Shown here: one piece after another, positions 17,505 through 26,901 of the stretch | Position numbering within the stretch: position 1 is the stretch's first letter | Layout of the letters: every line of letters begins with the position of its first letter | From: Paenibacillus phytorum | GTDB taxonomy: Bacteria; Bacillota; Bacilli; Paenibacillales; NBRC-103111 | DNA length: 64,000 nt | Assembly: GCF_013141715.1 (NCBI RefSeq) | Contig: NZ_WHOA01000246.1 | Span: 1-64,000 of the forward strand | Reading direction: 5' to 3' | Notes under the pieces: generated by a model | Databases searched by the model: none | Seen by the model: the letters and a program-made list of their open reading frames with translations, nothing else | What the model was told of the DNA's origin: nothing | Position numbers and translations under genes: made by a program

Positions 17505-18071
17505 AGGGATAAGTTGAGCATGAACCTGCCATTTGAGGCGGGTTTTTATGTGTTATTGGACTCTTAGGGATCTTTTTGGAGTTACTGAATCTCGAGCATG
17601 ATGGGTACTGGAAGGTTAGAGATAATGCTATGGAGAAGACATATTTAAGAAGCTAACCTCCTGCTTGGGGTAGTACCAGCGCGATTTACATTATTTTTAT
17701 ATATTTTGGATAAATATTGGAGCTTACAACCATCATCCTGCAAATCGTAATTCCCTTGGCTGCGTCACTTGTCAAGGCCGAATATCGCTCATTCCAGCAT
17801 GTGTATTAGTTGGAATATTTCAGTATTTTTATCTTGCCTATGTAGCGGCTGGATTTTGGACATTTGACTGTATATTAAACGTCGTGAAAATTTTCTATCA
17901 CCCCGGTCTAGATTTGAAATTACGCTTTGTCGCTATAGTAGACAACCTTACGGTAAAAGCCCGAATTCAAGGTGCCAATGGATTTAAATGCTGGATTTTT
18001 TAAGCTTCCGGTTTTTATGTCCGGGTCAAAACTCCCATTTCAATCCTTGGAATTATAGGATTATATTACTA
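17505..18071. other. Intergenic region, no recognised gene
   Basis: A weak hairpin (AACCTGCC/GGCGGGTT followed by T's, about 17523-17548) lies behind the sigma fragment. The remaining ~500 bp hold only short broken frames in all directions. I see nothing else that can be supported. Confidence 0.4.
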
Positions 18072-18100
18072 TTGATATATATTTTGGAACGGGCTAGAAT
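18072..18100 (+). promoter_or_regulatory. Promoter of the tandem levansucrase genes
   Basis: TTGATA (18072-18077), a 17-bp spacer and TAGAAT (18095-18100). The minus-strand levansucrase at 28249 has the same -35 and spacer with TATAAT. Transcription would start near 18107 and give a leader of about 200 nt. Confidence 0.7.
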
Positions 18101-18123
18101 GAGGGAGCAAACAAAATACGGCG

Positions 18124-18218
18124 GGATTGTTACTGTTTAGCAGGCAAGACCTAAAATGTTTTAAGAATGAACTGCACCGTTAGGGTGCGTTATTCTTGAA
18201 CGTTTTAGGTCTTTTTTT
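18124..18218 (+). promoter_or_regulatory. sacB-type RAT antiterminator site overlapping an intrinsic terminator
   Basis: Bases 18124-18152 closely match the ribonucleic antiterminator (RAT) of the B. subtilis sacB leader as I remember it, including the invariant AGCAGGCAAGACCT. The end of the RAT overlaps the left arm of a long hairpin (about 18146-18213) whose right arm TTTTAGGTC is followed by seven T's. In the known mechanism, sucrose-activated SacY/SacT binds the RAT and prevents the terminator. The BglG-family gene at 25791 is the obvious candidate regulator. A sister element lies at 28341-28435. Confidence 0.85.
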
Positions 18219-18306
18219 GTTCCGCTTTGCTGAGGGGGTGTCTCGAAGTTAAAGGTTTGTTTACAACAACAAAAGCCGTTTGGCAACCAATCGAGGAGGA
18301 AAAGAA

Positions 18307-19659
18307 ATGAAAAGAAGATTTCTGCCCAAATTTGGAAAACTGGTTTTAACCGCAACGATTCTTGCAAGCAGTCTGGTGGCTAGCTCCGTTTCGGCGAAGG
18401 AGGCAAGCCCTACCGTTCCGGACGATTTCACATCCATCTGGTCGCGTCAACAAGCCGAGAAAGTCGCACTCACGCAACAAAACACGGCTCCGAAGATCGA
18501 TACAAACTTTAATTTGGTCGCACCGGACCAGTGGGTTTGGGACACATGGCCGCTTGAAAACAGAGACGGTTCCCTCGCCATCGTAAATGGATACAGAATC
18601 GCATTTGCCTTGGTTGCTCCGCGCACTTACAGTTGGGGAGATCGCCATACACACGCAAGAATCGGCATGTTCTATTCGAAAAACGGTAAAGATTGGACTT
18701 ACGCAGGCGTTCCTTATAACACTGATAAAGCACTTGGCCACCATCAATGGGCCGGAACAGCGATGCTGGACGAGAAAGGCAAAGTGCACCTGTTCTATAC
18801 GGCAGTAACCGATATGAACGCTAACGGCGGTAAAGAGTGGAGCGACGAAAACTGGCTTCAAAGAGCCGAGCAGCGCATCGCTACGACAACGTTCGACATC
18901 AACGCTGGCAAAGACGGCGTGAATCTGACCAATGAAGGCGAACACAAGATCATTCTTCAAGCGGACGGCAAATTATACGAAACCATTCAAAACTTTAATG
19001 GCAACAGCATCACCGCGTTCCGCGATCCGTTCTTCTTCCATGACCCTAACACTGGCAAAGAATACCTTATTTTTGAAGGCCAGGCCGGCACCAACTATCC
19101 GTTGACACCGGAAAATATCGGAGACGAAGTGTACCGCAGAACCCATTCCTTACCGGCAGGCGCGGAGAAGTATACAGGCATGATCGGCATTGCGGAAGTG
19201 CTTGACCACGATGTGACCAAATTGAAGCTTCTGCCGCCGCTGCTCGATTCGATTGGAGCCAACCAACAATTGGAGAGACCTCACGTTGTTGTGAAAGGCG
19301 ATGAGTATTACCTGTTCACTATTAGCCACACCTTCACTTACGCAACTGGATTGACCGGTCCGGACGGCGTATACGGCTTCTACGGCAAAGGCGGAATCCG
19401 TGCCGACTACAAGCCGATGAACGGCAGCGGTCTGGTCATCGGTAACCCGGCCAGCAATCCGTATCAAGCGTATTCTTGGTTGGTGCTTCCGAACCAGCAG
19501 GTAATCAGCTTCATCAACGAACCACGTGATGCAAACGGCCAAGTGAAATTCGGTGGCACCTTCGCACCGACACTGAAGATCTCCCTGAATGGCGACAAGT
19601 CGGAAATTACTGGAGAAGGCAAGCCGGGAGAAATCAAGCCTTTCGGTGCAAATCGGTAA
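18307..19659 (+). CDS. Levansucrase-type GH68 fructosyltransferase (first of tandem pair)
   Basis: Secreted enzyme that transfers fructose from sucrose to levan or fructo-oligosaccharides. It has 450 residues with a Sec signal peptide ending near VSAKEA. GH68 catalytic residues are visible: nucleophile Asp79 in WVWDTWPLE, transition-state stabiliser Asp240 in FRDPFF and acid/base Glu323 in QLERPHVV. The WDTWPL and KNGKDWTY style differs from the B. subtilis type seen at 63599 and is closer to GH68 enzymes known from Gram-negative bacteria. GAGGAGG precedes ATG 18307. It is controlled by the RAT-terminator leader and co-transcribed with the next gene 58 bp downstream. Confidence 0.88.
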   Translation: MKRRFLPKFGKLVLTATILASSLVASSVSAKEASPTVPDDFTSIWSRQQAEKVALTQQNTAPKIDTNFNLVAPDQWVWDTWPLENRDGSLAIVNGYRIAFALVAPRTYSWGDRHTHARIGMFYSKNGKDWTYAGVPYNTDKALGHHQWAGTAMLDEKGKVHLFYTAVTDMNANGGKEWSDENWLQRAEQRIATTTFDINAGKDGVNLTNEGEHKIILQADGKLYETIQNFNGNSITAFRDPFFFHDPNTGKEYLIFEGQAGTNYPLTPENIGDEVYRRTHSLPAGAEKYTGMIGIAEVLDHDVTKLKLLPPLLDSIGANQQLERPHVVVKGDEYYLFTISHTFTYATGLTGPDGVYGFYGKGGIRADYKPMNGSGLVIGNPASNPYQAYSWLVLPNQQVISFINEPRDANGQVKFGGTFAPTLKISLNGDKSEITGEGKPGEIKPFGANR

Positions 19660-19717
19660 TCGATCATCTTCATCAAGCAACGTTAACCGAAATTAAAGAA
19701 ACGAGAGGAGCATTAAA

Positions 19718-21052
19718 ATGATCCGTAAAAACAAGAAAGCTGTAACGATCCTCGCTTTGGCGACGACCATCGTTGCTTCCAGCTTTGCTGCATTGCCGGT
19801 ATTTGCCCAAGGCGGGCCCCAGACCGTGAATTGGACGCGGGAAGATGTATCGAAAATCGAACTGAATAACAGCAACACCATTCCTTACTTCGACGTCAGC
19901 AAGCTGCCTAAGATGGCACCAGGCTATCACATGTGGGACACCTGGCCGCTTCTGGACCGCGACGGGAACATTGCTACGTACAAAGGCTGGAAAGTGATCT
20001 TCTGTCTTTCCGCCCCGAACAATTTGCTTCCGGGTAAAGTGCACGATGTCGCCACCATCCGTTATTTCTACTCGAAAAACGGTCAAGATTGGACCTTTGG
20101 CGGCGAGTTTTTCCCGGAAGGAACAGCGATCGGCCAACGTCAATGGGCAGGCTCCGCTATGCTGGACGGCGATGAGATTCACGCCTTTTACACTGCAACC
20201 GGCCGTCAAACCGAGGACCATCTGACTTACGAACAGCGCATTGCCACCGCAACCGGCAAAATCGTTGCGGACAGCAACGGCGTCCATTTCGAAAATTGGG
20301 GTCCGCACCGCGTTATTTTGGAACCGGACGGGAAATACTACGAAACGTTGGATCAAGCGAATCATGGCGAAGCCGGAGGTTACGCGTTCCGCGATCCGAT
20401 GTGGTTCAAAGATCCGAAAACGGGTAAAGAATACCTGCTGTTCGAAGGCATGTCCGGCGGCGCCGTCGGGGATCGCCAGTTCAAGCCTGAATATGCAGGA
20501 AGCGCCCAGTATCTGCAGCAGAATCCCGTACCGCCAAGCGCCGTACATCAAAACGGCAACATCGGCATCGCCGAGGTGAGCAGCGATTTGTCGACGTTCA
20601 AGCTGCTTCCTCCGGTCATCGAGGCGAACTTTGTGAACGAAGAGCTGGAGCGTCCGCACATTGTGGTCAAAGATAAGAAATATTATCTGTTTACCGACAC
20701 CCATGTCAGTAAATACGCAGAAGGGCTTCATGGACCGGAAGGCATGTACGGCTTCGTTTCCGATACGCTGATCGGCGGTTACAAGCCGCTGAACGGAAGC
20801 GGCCTCGTACTGGCCAATCCTACTAATAATCCGTACCAGGCGTATTCCTGGCTGGTGACGCCGAAATTGAATGTAGTCAGCTTTGCGCAATTCGGCGATC
20901 TGAACGGCATGTCGGTTGGCGAAATCGGCAACCAGCCTCCGGAATGGCAGTTTAAACACTTCGGCGGAACTTTGGCACCGACGGTAAAGCTGTCCATTAA
21001 AGGCGATCATACGGAAATAGAGAAGATACTGCCTCAGGGCTGGATCAAGTAA
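19718..21052 (+). CDS. Levansucrase-type GH68 fructosyltransferase (second of tandem pair)
   Basis: Secreted GH68 enzyme of 444 residues; the signal peptide is followed by AQGGPQTVNW. Catalytic residues are present: Asp74 in HMWDTWPLL, Asp226 in AFRDPMWF and Glu311 in ELERPHIV. It resembles the frameshifted copy at 26902-28249 more than its tandem neighbour: both have NWTRE near the mature start, LNxSNTxP, and FGGxLAPxxKxSI near the end. AGAGGAG precedes ATG 19718. A hairpin terminator follows at 21091-21122. Whether the product is levan or short oligofructosides cannot be read here. Confidence 0.88.
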   Translation: MIRKNKKAVTILALATTIVASSFAALPVFAQGGPQTVNWTREDVSKIELNNSNTIPYFDVSKLPKMAPGYHMWDTWPLLDRDGNIATYKGWKVIFCLSAPNNLLPGKVHDVATIRYFYSKNGQDWTFGGEFFPEGTAIGQRQWAGSAMLDGDEIHAFYTATGRQTEDHLTYEQRIATATGKIVADSNGVHFENWGPHRVILEPDGKYYETLDQANHGEAGGYAFRDPMWFKDPKTGKEYLLFEGMSGGAVGDRQFKPEYAGSAQYLQQNPVPPSAVHQNGNIGIAEVSSDLSTFKLLPPVIEANFVNEELERPHIVVKDKKYYLFTDTHVSKYAEGLHGPEGMYGFVSDTLIGGYKPLNGSGLVLANPTNNPYQAYSWLVTPKLNVVSFAQFGDLNGMSVGEIGNQPPEWQFKHFGGTLAPTVKLSIKGDHTEIEKILPQGWIK

Positions 21053-21090
21053 AACGACCGGGAACGGTCAAATAAAAACGAATCCAATTG

Positions 21091-21122
21091 GAAGGCTATT
21101 GACTTAGATGTCAGTAGCCTTC
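21091..21122 (+). terminator. Intrinsic terminator between levansucrase 2 and levanase genes
   Basis: GAAGGCTATTGAC (21091-21103) pairs with GTCAGTAGCCTTC (21110-21122) with one mismatch and is followed by a T-rich stretch. An ATG at 21108 lies inside this hairpin, which argues against using it as the levanase start. Confidence 0.65.
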
Positions 21123-21179
21123 TTTATCACTTTTTCCACGATTCCCTACACGAAAGATTTTATGGAAGGGGTTATAGAT

Positions 21180-23762
21180 GTGCCCAAAAAAATGATTTTG
21201 CTTATACTATTGTTCATAATGGTTTTCACATCTCTGTCAATGATATTACCTATTCGGAATACATCTTTGGTACATGCCCAAAACTCTTATTATAACGAAC
21301 CCTATCGTCCTCAATATCATTTCTCACAGGAAGCGAACTGGATGAATGATCCCAACGGGATGGTTTATTACGAAGGAGAATATCATTTATTTTATCAATA
21401 TCATCCAAACAGCACACATTGGGGTCCAATGAACTGGGGACATGCGGTAAGCAGGGATCTGGTTCATTGGGAACACCTGCCGATCGCTTTGAAACCGGAT
21501 GAAAATGGCTATGTTTTTTCCGGCAGTGCAGTTGTGGATTGGAACAATACAAGCGGTTTGGGGACAGATCCTCAAAATCCTCCGCTTATCGCTATTTTTA
21601 CGCATGCAAAAGACAAGCAGGTACAGAGCCTTGCTTACAGCAACGATAAAGGAAGAACGTGGGAGATGTACAAAGGAAATCCCATCATGGCGAATACGCC
21701 ATCTGCTGATTGGCGGGATCCTAAAGTTTTTTGGTATGATGGAACCAAAACATGGGTAATGATTCTGGCAGCTGGACAAAAAGCGATGCTCTATACATCG
21801 CCTAACTTGAAAGAATGGAATTATGTGAGTGAATTTGGCAAACCGAATGGTGCTGCCGATGGCGTCTGGGAATGTCCCGATTTATTTGCGTTGCCTGTAG
21901 ACGGGGATTCGAACCGGAAAAAATGGGTTTTGACCGTTAGCATCAATAATGGCGCAGTGGCTGGCGGTTCAGGTATGCAGTATTTCGTGGGCGATTTCGA
22001 CGGAACAAAATTTACGAATGACAATCCCGCATCGTCCGTGTTATGGGCGGACTACGGTGCTGACTTTTATGCAGGCGTTACATGGAGTGACGCCCCAAAC
22101 AATAACGATAACAGGCTCTGGCTCGGCTGGATGAGCAATTGGCAATATGCGAATGATACGCCTACATCAACATGGAGAAGTGCTTATTCCACCGTCAGAA
22201 AATTAGAATTAAAAACACTCCCCGAGGGTATCCGTTTGGTTCAAAAGCCCGTATCTCAGTTGGAACAGCTTCGTAAATCAGTCAAAAGCGTATATAATCA
22301 AGAGATTCTTCCGGGCAACAAGACTCTTACGGACGTATCCGGGGATACGCTTGAAATCGTTGCTGAGTTTCAAGTGAATTCGAATACCACAGCCGATGAA
22401 TTTGGCTTTAAAGTTCGTAAGGGGGAACACGAACAGACCATAGTCGGATATAACAGAAAAAAGTCATCATTATTTGTGGACCGCAGCCAATCGGGCTCTT
22501 CTAACTTTAATGATCAATTTGCTAAGGTACATGCCGCTCCACTCACTGTGCAAAATCAAAAGGTAAAGATGCACATATTTGTTGACAGATCTTCTGCAGA
22601 AGTTTTCGGCAATGACGGAGAGAAAGTCATCACTGACCAAATCTTCCCCGATGCTTCCAGCGTGGGAGTAGAACTGTATGCTGCTAACGGCAAAGTTTCT
22701 CTAGATTCCCTGCAAATTTATTCTCTGGATAAGGTTTGGAAAAAAGATCCATTTCAATCAAATCTGGCGAATTGGGCAGCTGCCAGCGGATCATGGGTGG
22801 ATACGATTGACGGCAAACAGGGTCGGGGAATGGAAGCGTCCAATGTTATGGCATCTGATAACGGAACAGATTTTACCTATCAAGCGGATATCAAGCTTTC
22901 TGAGTCTTCGACAGGTACGGGTGGACTTGTCTTTCACTCAAATGAAGACGGATCGAGAGGTTACGTGGCTAGTCTGGATGCCGCTTCAAATGTAGTCAGG
23001 CTGTATAATAGCTCCGATCATGCAACAATTGCAAGCTATCGTACACGTATTGAGCCTAAAAAATCGTATAATATGAAAGTCGTTACTTCCGGCAGCACCA
23101 TAAAAGTTTATATAAATGAGATCTTAGTAATCTCAACCAGTGATACTGCTTATAAAAGCGGGAGATTCGGTCTGCTCGTGCAGAACGATACGTTCTTGTT
23201 CCAAAATGTGACTTTCTCCAGCATACCTTCCACAGCGAGCCGTCTAGAGACCCTCCCTGTACGGGCAGATTCGACTCCTTACTTGACGAGAATCAATTCG
23301 CAAGGTGAGATTACAAATCCTGATTTTGAAACGGGAGATTTAACCGGCTGGACTGTGGTCAGCGGTGATATCTTCTCAGATCGGGACGTAACGGCTGACC
23401 GGAATTTCTGGGGAGGTCCCTTTCAATTTTCGGGTAACTATCACTTATGGGGCCATAAGGCAGGTACAGACGGCAGGACAGGTGTATTGAAGTCTGAAAA
23501 CTTTATTCTATCCGGAAACGGGATGATTAACTTCCTGATTGGCGGCGGCAATCAAATCGAAAAACAATATGTGGCACTGGTCAGAGCTTCTGATGGTGTC
23601 GAAATCTTTAAAGAAACAGGAAAGGACACAGAAAGCTATCGCCGGATCATTTGGAACGCCTCGCAATACTTAGGGCAAGAGGTGTATATTAAAGTAGTTG
23701 ATAACAACACGGACGGATTTGGGCATCTTAACATTGACGATTTCCGTGTGAAAAACTTTTGA
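21180..23762 (+). CDS. sacC: Secreted levanase (GH32) with CBM66-like domain and an extra C-terminal module
   Basis: Exo-acting beta-fructan hydrolase, 860 residues, closely similar to B. subtilis SacC over its first three parts. The signal peptide ends near LVHAQ. The GH32 catalytic domain has nucleophile Asp57 in WMNDPNG, WRDPKV and acid/base Glu in WECPDLF. A GH32 C-terminal beta-sandwich follows (about residues 365-515). A CBM66-like fructan-binding domain (about 520-680) starts at KKDPFQSNLANW. The last ~150 residues (nt 23311-23760) are a module NPDFETGDLTGWTVVSG ... HLNIDDF, absent from B. subtilis SacC and repeated five times in the giant protein at 43093. The start is GTG 21180 with GGAAGGGG upstream. 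It may also be reached by read-through from the levansucrase operon. Confidence 0.88.
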   Translation: MPKKMILLILLFIMVFTSLSMILPIRNTSLVHAQNSYYNEPYRPQYHFSQEANWMNDPNGMVYYEGEYHLFYQYHPNSTHWGPMNWGHAVSRDLVHWEHLPIALKPDENGYVFSGSAVVDWNNTSGLGTDPQNPPLIAIFTHAKDKQVQSLAYSNDKGRTWEMYKGNPIMANTPSADWRDPKVFWYDGTKTWVMILAAGQKAMLYTSPNLKEWNYVSEFGKPNGAADGVWECPDLFALPVDGDSNRKKWVLTVSINNGAVAGGSGMQYFVGDFDGTKFTNDNPASSVLWADYGADFYAGVTWSDAPNNNDNRLWLGWMSNWQYANDTPTSTWRSAYSTVRKLELKTLPEGIRLVQKPVSQLEQLRKSVKSVYNQEILPGNKTLTDVSGDTLEIVAEFQVNSNTTADEFGFKVRKGEHEQTIVGYNRKKSSLFVDRSQSGSSNFNDQFAKVHAAPLTVQNQKVKMHIFVDRSSAEVFGNDGEKVITDQIFPDASSVGVELYAANGKVSLDSLQIYSLDKVWKKDPFQSNLANWAAASGSWVDTIDGKQGRGMEASNVMASDNGTDFTYQADIKLSESSTGTGGLVFHSNEDGSRGYVASLDAASNVVRLYNSSDHATIASYRTRIEPKKSYNMKVVTSGSTIKVYINEILVISTSDTAYKSGRFGLLVQNDTFLFQNVTFSSIPSTASRLETLPVRADSTPYLTRINSQGEITNPDFETGDLTGWTVVSGDIFSDRDVTADRNFWGGPFQFSGNYHLWGHKAGTDGRTGVLKSENFILSGNGMINFLIGGGNQIEKQYVALVRASDGVEIFKETGKDTESYRRIIWNASQYLGQEVYIKVVDNNTDGFGHLNIDDFRVKNF

Positions 23763-23819
23763 AATTATTGTAGTAAGTCGGATACTGCACCAAAAAAATG
23801 AACGATTACGAATGTTATA

Positions 23820-25262
23820 ATGTTGAAGCCGTACCGAGAGGGGGAGAGAACGATCAGAGCAGACCTGCAACAAATAGCCCAAAAGCTGCTGTTATTATTG
23901 GGCGGCAAGAATAATATCGTTGATGCTTCCCACTGCGCGACCCGTCTTCGTTTGATTCTTCACGACGACAGCAAAGTGGATGTAGCCAAAATCGAACAAA
24001 TAAAAGGTGTGGAAGGGGTATTTGTCCGATCCGGTCAATACCAAATTATGTTTGGAACCGGTACTGTGAACAATGTGCATAGGGCGCTAATGGCAGCGTA
24101 CGCGAACGAACCGGACAAGCCCGCTGATCCAAATCTTTCGGTAACGGCGAAGAATAACCTGAATCCACTCGTCCGGCTGTTCCAAATGCTGTCCCAAATT
24201 TTTGTGCCGATTATTCCAGTGATTGTGGCCAGCGGACTATTGACAGGACTGCTCGGGATGATGAAGGCGTTCCATTGGGGGGCGCCGGATAGCGATTGGA
24301 TGAGAATGCTGGGCATTTTTTCGAGTGCCGCATTCATCATTCTGCCGGTACTGATCGGTTTCAGTGCCGCCAAAGAGTTTGGCAGCTCGCCCTTTATGGG
24401 GGCGGTCATCGGCGGAATTTTGACTCATCCCTCTCTGACGGATCCTGTGGGGCTCGTTCATAGAATCATGGACACTATGGACGTTTTCGGTAATCGCTTC
24501 ACTATGATCGGATACCAAGGTACTGTGATTCCCATTCTATTGTCCGTTTACCTGATGAGCAAGCTTGAAAAAGGACTGAGAAAAATCATTCCTCCCGCGT
24601 TGGACCTGCTTGTCGTACCGTTTGTGACGATTTTTATTACCGGTACGGTATCTCTGTTGGTGCTCGGTCCATTGGGGACTTTCATTGGCAGTTTCATTTC
24701 TGGCGCATTAATGATTATTTATATGAAGGCGGGAATGATAGCCGGATTCTTTTTTGGCGGATTATACCCGCTGATCGTTATGACCGGTTTACATCACAGC
24801 TTCAATATGATCGAAGCCGGGTTGCTTGCCGATCCGAAAATCGGTGTGAACCTTTTGCTTCCGATTTGGTCCATGGCGAATGTAAGTCAAGGCGGTGCGG
24901 GACTGGCCGTGTTTTTTATGACACGAAATCAATCGTTGAAGAGAATCGCCATCTCTAGCTCACTATCTTCGTTTTTGGGAATCATTGAACCCGTTATTTT
25001 CGGGGTGAATTTGAAGCTGATCCGGCCGCTCATCGGTGCAGCCGTCGGCGGGGCGTTAGGGGGCGCCTATGTGGTATTTGCCCATGTGGCGGCAAATTCG
25101 TACGGCTTGACAGGCATTCCAATGATAGCTATCATAGCTCCACTCGGAATGCCAAATTTGCTGCATTATTTGATCGGTTTTTGCCTCGCGGTCGGTTCCG
25201 CATTCTTAACCACGTTGATGCTCGGTATAAATGAAGAGAGAGGATCCAATGATGTTAAGTAA
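23820..25262 (+). CDS. PTS sucrose-type EIIBC component (SacP/SacX-like)
   Basis: Membrane permease or sensor of the phosphotransferase system, about 480 residues. The EIIB domain (about 15-90) has the phosphorylated cysteine in DASHCATRLRL; the EIIC domain (about 115-470) has multiple membrane segments and the family pattern TGLHHSFNMIEAGLL. EIIA is encoded separately just downstream, overlapping by 14 bases, and an antiterminator follows. In B. subtilis sacX-sacY is an analogous EII-antiterminator pair in which SacX senses sucrose for levansucrase control; a similar sensing role here is inference. The start is unclear: ATG 23820 has no ribosome binding site and overlaps a TATAAT box, and the good GAGGGGGAGAG near 23838-23848 is followed in frame only by ACG, ATC and CTG. 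Confidence 0.82.
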   Translation: MLKPYREGERTIRADLQQIAQKLLLLLGGKNNIVDASHCATRLRLILHDDSKVDVAKIEQIKGVEGVFVRSGQYQIMFGTGTVNNVHRALMAAYANEPDKPADPNLSVTAKNNLNPLVRLFQMLSQIFVPIIPVIVASGLLTGLLGMMKAFHWGAPDSDWMRMLGIFSSAAFIILPVLIGFSAAKEFGSSPFMGAVIGGILTHPSLTDPVGLVHRIMDTMDVFGNRFTMIGYQGTVIPILLSVYLMSKLEKGLRKIIPPALDLLVVPFVTIFITGTVSLLVLGPLGTFIGSFISGALMIIYMKAGMIAGFFFGGLYPLIVMTGLHHSFNMIEAGLLADPKIGVNLLLPIWSMANVSQGGAGLAVFFMTRNQSLKRIAISSSLSSFLGIIEPVIFGVNLKLIRPLIGAAVGGALGGAYVVFAHVAANSYGLTGIPMIAIIAPLGMPNLLHYLIGFCLAVGSAFLTTLMLGINEERGSNDVK

Positions 25263-25752
25263 GTGGTTGGGTACAAAACAAGGGCAACCGGAGGAGATTA
25301 TTTTGTCTCCGCTCAGCGGCAAAGTACTGAAACTGGCGGATGTGCCGGATCCCGTGTTCTCCACTATGCTGCGGGAACACGGGATTGCGATCGAGCCCGT
25401 GGCAGGAATAGTGCTCTCTCCAGTAGACGGAGAGGTGGTGGCAATTTTGCCGTCCAAGCATGCAGTCGTGATGCGTTCGATTAATGGAGTGGAACTGATT
25501 ATTCACATCGGCCTGGATACCGTGTCCATGAGGGGGGAAGGCTTTCATGCCCATGTCCAAAAAGGCGATCGGGTAATAACGGGTCAGCCTCTGATCGATT
25601 TTTCCCCGGAACTGGTCAAGCGGAAAGCGACAAGCGCGATTACTCCGATTTTCATCATCAATCCGGAAGTGATCGATTGGCTTGATATTCAGTTCCCGGA
25701 TCTTGCGAAAGCAGGCGTAACGCCGCTCATGAGGATCCGATTAAAACATTAA
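25249..25752 (+). CDS. PTS glucose-family EIIA component
   Basis: Cytoplasmic phosphocarrier, 167 residues, that passes phosphate from HPr to EIIB. It shows the EIIA-Glc pattern: ILSPLSGKVLKLADVPDPVFS, then GIAIEPVAGIVLSPVDGEV, and the active-site region VELIIHIGLDTVSMRGEGF with the phosphorylated histidine. The second active-site histidine is in PSKHAVVMR. ATG 25249 (or 25252) has AGAGAGGA upstream and lies inside the end of the EIIBC gene, so the two proteins are translationally coupled. In B. subtilis SacP and SacX lack their own EIIA, so a dedicated EIIA here is a difference. Confidence 0.87.
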   Translation: MMLSKWLGTKQGQPEEIILSPLSGKVLKLADVPDPVFSTMLREHGIAIEPVAGIVLSPVDGEVVAILPSKHAVVMRSINGVELIIHIGLDTVSMRGEGFHAHVQKGDRVITGQPLIDFSPELVKRKATSAITPIFIINPEVIDWLDIQFPDLAKAGVTPLMRIRLKH

Positions 25753-25790
25753 AAACAAAAATCGACGATAATAAGAGCTAGGGAGGAATT

Positions 25791-26666
25791 ATGAAAATAA
25801 AACGAATTCTGAACAATAATGCGGTTGTCGTCAACGACGGAAATGAAGAACAAATTGTTATGGGAGCAGGCATCGGATTTCAAAAAACGAAGAACGATCC
25901 GGTTGATCAGTCACGAATAGAAAAAGTGTTTGTTATGAAGGACGAGTCGAAATACCAAAAGTTCGAGCAAATATTGACTACGCTCCCGGAAGAGCATATT
26001 CAGGTGGCGGAGGAGCTCATTTCTCATGCCGAAAGAGAGCTGGGAGTTGTCCTGCACGAACATATACATATTGCGCTTACCGATCATCTTTCCTTTGCGA
26101 TCGAACGCTTGGCGAAAGGCATGGTCATTCAAAATACATTGCTCAACGAAATAAAAGTGTTGTACGCCAAAGAGTTTCAGATCGCCCGTTTGGCGCAAAC
26201 TTTGATTCAAGAGAAAATCGGGATCGAAATCCCGGAAGATGAAGTAGGCTATATCGCCCTGCACATCCATACGGCAAGAATCAATGCGGGAGATATGGCG
26301 AAAACACTGGATATTACCACGATGATTAGAGACATTATCGATGAGATCGAACAAGAACTGAATATCCGCATTTCTGACGAAACGGTATCTTACGAGCGGT
26401 TGGTTACTTTTTTGCGTTTCGCTATCCAACGTTCGAGTACGGGCGAGGCTTTTCACGAAATGGAACCGGACATGGTTCAAATCATCAAAAACAAGTACCG
26501 CAGATCATTCGCTTGTGCCCAAAAAATCGGTGAATTTGTGAGTGAGGAGTACGAATTTGAATTCCCGGAAGCGGAGCTGGCCTACATCTCCATGCACATC
26601 CAAAGGATTTATTCGAGATTCGTTGTGCCGCTAGATGGCTCTTTACTTGGTGAGGACGACGCTTAA
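25791..26666 (+). CDS. BglG-family transcription antiterminator (SacY/SacT/LicT type)
   Basis: RNA-binding antiterminator of 291 residues. The CAT RNA-binding domain (1-56) begins [20 protein letters not shown] and contains GAGIGFQK. Two PRD domains follow, with conserved histidines in DHLSFAIER and ALHIHTARI (PRD1) and in RFAIQRSS and YISMHIQRI (PRD2). These histidines are the known phosphorylation targets of EII and HPr in this family. AGGGAGG precedes ATG 25791, and the gene follows the PTS genes in one operon. The two sacB-type RAT elements at 18124 and 28435 are its likely RNA targets: without sucrose the EII would phosphorylate and inactivate it. That regulatory chain is inferred from B. 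subtilis. Confidence 0.88.
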   Translation: MKIKRILNNNAVVVNDGNEEQIVMGAGIGFQKTKNDPVDQSRIEKVFVMKDESKYQKFEQILTTLPEEHIQVAEELISHAERELGVVLHEHIHIALTDHLSFAIERLAKGMVIQNTLLNEIKVLYAKEFQIARLAQTLIQEKIGIEIPEDEVGYIALHIHTARINAGDMAKTLDITTMIRDIIDEIEQELNIRISDETVSYERLVTFLRFAIQRSSTGEAFHEMEPDMVQIIKNKYRRSFACAQKIGEFVSEEYEFEFPEAELAYISMHIQRIYSRFVVPLDGSLLGEDDA

Positions 26667-26844
26667 ATTTCGGAAGATCGGAATCCAACTTTGAAAGCGG
26701 ATACGATAGTGGATCAATAGGATTGAAAAGACAGACACAAATTACAAAGAGTATCGTTTACCTACCATATATGGGAGAGCGCCGTGTCCTCTTCCTTGCG
26801 GAACCATCCGGTTGTTTTGAATACAGTTAGGAACATTACAAAAA

Positions 26845-26869
26845 GCCTCTCCTGTGATTGAGGAGAGGC
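26845..26869 (-). terminator. Terminator of the minus-strand levansucrase gene
   Basis: Read on the minus strand, GCCTCTCCT and AGGAGAGGC form a perfect 9-bp stem with a 7-base loop followed by TTTTTG. It lies 33 bp beyond the stop codon at 26902. Confidence 0.8.
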
Positions 26870-26901
26870 CTATCAATGCATCGCAGGGTCTTTACGTTAT
26901 C

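Noticed and set aside
19673-21010. Open frame of 445 codons opposite levansucrase 2
   Set aside because: Composition and lack of motifs show it is a mirror of the GH68 coding frame.
21108-21179. Longer N-terminus of the levanase from ATG 21108
   Set aside because: This ATG lies inside a terminator hairpin, and the signal peptide and ribosome binding site fit GTG 21180.
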